Source: SIG673 sp045638685
Lineage (GTDB): Bacteria; Bacillota; Clostridia; Oscillospirales; CAG-272
DNA length: 22,702 nucleotides
Direction: 5' to 3'
NCBI GenBank assembly: GCA_045638685.1
Contig: JAZUBT010000038.1
Coordinates: forward strand, 1-22,702
Shown piece after piece: positions 21,651-22,702 of the stretch (the first letter of the stretch is position 1; every line of letters begins with the position of its first letter). The notes under the pieces are model-generated. The model ran no database searches. It saw only the letters and a program-made list of their open reading frames with translations, and was not told the DNA's origin. Both the position numbers and the translations under genes were made by a program.

Positions 21651-21717
21651 TGTTGATTGGTTTGGATGCGAGTATGAATTGTAGTAAAATCAAAATCTAA
21701 TTTTGGAGGATACTACA

Positions 21718-22101
21718 ATGAAAAAGAACTTTGTATCCCTTTACGAAAACCTCGGAGGAACTTACCGCGAGGAAAACGGACACCTTATACCCGATATCGT
21801 ACTTCCCGAACAGATTGACTATCAGATTGGCAAATATGGACGGATGTACCTTGATTACATCAAGCAACACCGTCGCGGAAGGTACACCACCCTGCTGACC
21901 GAAGGCAAGTTGAACACTCGTTTGCGCGAAATCGACTTTGAAGCAAACGAAATGCTTGAAACCATCATCCCCCGCTTCGCCGCCGAAAGAGGTATCGACG
22001 AGGATTTGAAAACTCGCGATATGCTACGTTGGGTTGCCGAGATGAACAACATCAAGGCAAGCGCGGAAGAAATTGTGTTGCGGGAGGTGATCTATCAATG
22101 A
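21718..22101 (+). CDS. tnpV: TnpV family protein (transposon-encoded, function unknown)
   Basis: A 127-residue protein of the TnpV family, named from clostridial mobilizable transposons of the Tn4451 type, where its role is not known. Recognisable parts are YENLGGTYREENGHLIPDI, GKYGRMYLDYIKQHRRGRYT and LREIDFEANEMLETIIP. The start is ATG 21718 with a perfect GGAGGA 7 bases upstream; an upstream TTG lies inside that site. Isoleucine codons are ATC 8, ATT 3, ATA 1, whereas the neighbouring pgsA uses mostly ATA, a sign of recent acquisition. No recombinase gene is in the window. Its stop overlaps the next start (ATGA). Confidence 0.85.
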   Translation: MKKNFVSLYENLGGTYREENGHLIPDIVLPEQIDYQIGKYGRMYLDYIKQHRRGRYTTLLTEGKLNTRLREIDFEANEMLETIIPRFAAERGIDEDLKTRDMLRWVAEMNNIKASAEEIVLREVIYQ

Positions 22102-22364
22102 AGTCGATCATCAATGAGTTGTGGCACGGAAACATCGTACCGCAAGAGGACAGCAGAAACAACTCAAAGGAGATGAAAGAACTGCTTTGCTATATGTCAA
22201 GGCATCACGAGGACTTAGAGAAAAGCTTCTCTGACGAGCAGAAAGAAATATTCGAGAAGTTCCACGATTGTTGGAGCGAGTATATGAGCTTGGCAGAAGC
22301 AGCCATCTTCGAGTATGCCTTCAAACTTGGTATGCAAATTGCTATTGAAACATTAACTGAATAA
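22098..22364 (+). CDS. DUF6809-like small protein coupled to tnpV
   Basis: An 88-residue acidic, helical protein beginning MKSIINELWHGNIVPQEDSR and containing EKSFSDEQKEIFEKFHDCWS and a C-terminal FEYAFKLGMQIAIETL. This resembles the DUF6809 family, small proteins found on mobile elements of gut Clostridia; the match is from memory. The start ATG overlaps the tnpV stop (ATGA) and has GGGAGG 11 bases upstream, so the two are co-translated. Codon use is shifted as in tnpV (ATC preferred). A terminator follows 5 bases after its stop. No enzymatic motif is visible. Confidence 0.75.
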   Translation: MKSIINELWHGNIVPQEDSRNNSKEMKELLCYMSRHHEDLEKSFSDEQKEIFEKFHDCWSEYMSLAEAAIFEYAFKLGMQIAIETLTE

Positions 22365-22369
22365 CTCTT

Positions 22370-22399
22370 GGCGGCGGGGCTTGTCCTCGTCGCCTTTTT
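22370..22399 (+). terminator. Terminator of the tnpV pair
   Basis: Ten-base-pair GC-rich stem (22370-22379 with 22385-22394, two G-T pairs), loop CTTGT, then TTTTT. Confidence 0.9.
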
Positions 22400-22441
22400 A
22401 CAATTCTGTCGAATTTTATAATAAATTGAGTGTTTTGTGTA

Positions 22442-22470
22442 TTGATAATCCGCTTGAAGTATGATACAAT
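22442..22470 (+). promoter_or_regulatory. Promoter upstream of the right-edge leader
   Basis: TTGATA (22442-22447), 17-bp spacer, TGA plus TACAAT (22465-22470). Both hexamers match consensus at five of six positions and the -10 is extended. Confidence 0.7.
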
Positions 22471-22487
22471 AATGCCATAGATAATCC

Positions 22488-22534
22488 ATATGATTTTGTT
22501 GCAATGCTCTGTTTTTTATATGGTTTTGTTCCAA
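22488..22534. repeat. 17-bp direct repeat between two promoters (operator-like)
   Basis: ATATGATTTTGTTGCAA (22488-22504) and ATATGGTTTTGTTCCAA (22518-22534), 15 of 17 identical, spaced 30 bp apart, close to three helical turns. CCATAT/ATATGG also forms an inverted pair. The second copy ends 15 bases before the next -35 box, a suitable place for a regulator. Confidence 0.6.
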
Positions 22535-22549
22535 AATTTCCAAAATCCA

Positions 22550-22578
22550 TTGACAAAATCAAAAAAAGATGCTATAAT
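22550..22578 (+). promoter_or_regulatory. Perfect sigma-A type promoter of the structured leader
   Basis: TTGACA (22550-22555), 17-bp spacer, TATAAT (22573-22578). Both hexamers and the spacing are consensus. Predicted transcription start is near 22584, inside the first helix of the leader. Confidence 0.88.
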
Positions 22579-22580
22579 AA

Positions 22581-22702
22581 TACGGCATAATGATGAGTTA
22601 TGCCGTAATTGAATAAATTTCGCAGTTTGGTTCCGCTTCGTGCGGATCAGGGGAAAGTTCGGTGCAAACCCGTCGCAACCATCATTACCGTAATTGAAAT
22701 TA
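22581..22702 (+). ncRNA. Structured 5' leader, possible cobalamin-type riboswitch (cut by the window end)
   Basis: Two mutually exclusive helices are visible: a hairpin ACGGCATAA/TTATGCCGT (22582-22590/22598-22606), and a long-range helix of TACGG plus TAATGATG (22581-22595, CA bulged) with CATCATTA plus CCGTA (22680-22692), 13 bp. Inside the latter are GGTT/AACC (22629-22632/22677-22680), CCGC-TTCGT-GCGG (22633-22645) and CGG-TGCAAAC-CCG (22660-22672). The pieces TTTGGTTCC, GGGGAAA and CGGTGCAAACCCG resemble the core of cobalamin riboswitches, though the usual CCCGCNACTG stretch is not clear. The downstream gene is outside the window. The structure is well supported, the ligand is a guess. 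Confidence 0.5.

Noticed and set aside
22029..22097. N-terminal extension of the DUF6809-like protein
   Set aside because: ATG 22098 has the ribosome-binding site and the ATGA coupling to tnpV; the upstream part is tnpV read in another frame.

Overview
This window is the chromosomal replication-origin region of a low-to-mid GC Firmicute, most likely an uncultured gut-type member of the Clostridia (Oscillospirales-like). The gene order on both sides of the origin is the classical Firmicutes one. The RNHCP-domain protein, TnpV, the TnpV-associated small protein and heavy use of AUA, AGA and CTT codons fit such an organism. This placement is inference from gene content and style; no 16S gene is present.

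Left of the origin, on the minus strand and reading away from it, lie rpmH, rnpA, yidD, yidC, jag (khpB) and mnmE. They encode ribosomal protein L34, the RNase P protein, two membrane-insertion factors, an RNA-binding KH/R3H protein and a tRNA-modification GTPase. mnmG and rsmG, which often follow mnmE, are absent. Instead there is a convergent small membrane-protein gene and an RNHCP zinc-ribbon gene. A 560-base gap between jag and mnmE is filled with a series of strong hairpins.

Right of the origin, on the plus strand, come dnaA, the dnaA-dnaN intergenic origin, dnaN, recF, remB, gyrB and gyrA. The origin carries a DnaA box, a short GC-rich stretch and an unusually long run of twelve in-phase DnaA-trio triplets, which marks the probable unwinding site. 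A lipoprotein gene, recA, overlapping recX, rimO, pgsA and a zinc-ribbon/low-complexity membrane protein follow. The last 1.1 kb looks foreign: a tnpV plus DUF6809-like pair with shifted codon use, then a stretch with two good sigma-A type promoters and a structured, riboswitch-like leader cut by the window end.

The most unusual recurring signal is a family of palindromic intergenic repeats at 1-241, 10327-10538, 16665-16960 and 18741-18806. Its hairpin stems differ between copies by paired, compensating changes, and all four clusters sit directly behind the stop codon of a gene. Other points worth checking are a PgsA whose third catalytic aspartate is glycine, a pair of hairpins with the same loop but different stems, and the switching-capable leader at the right edge.
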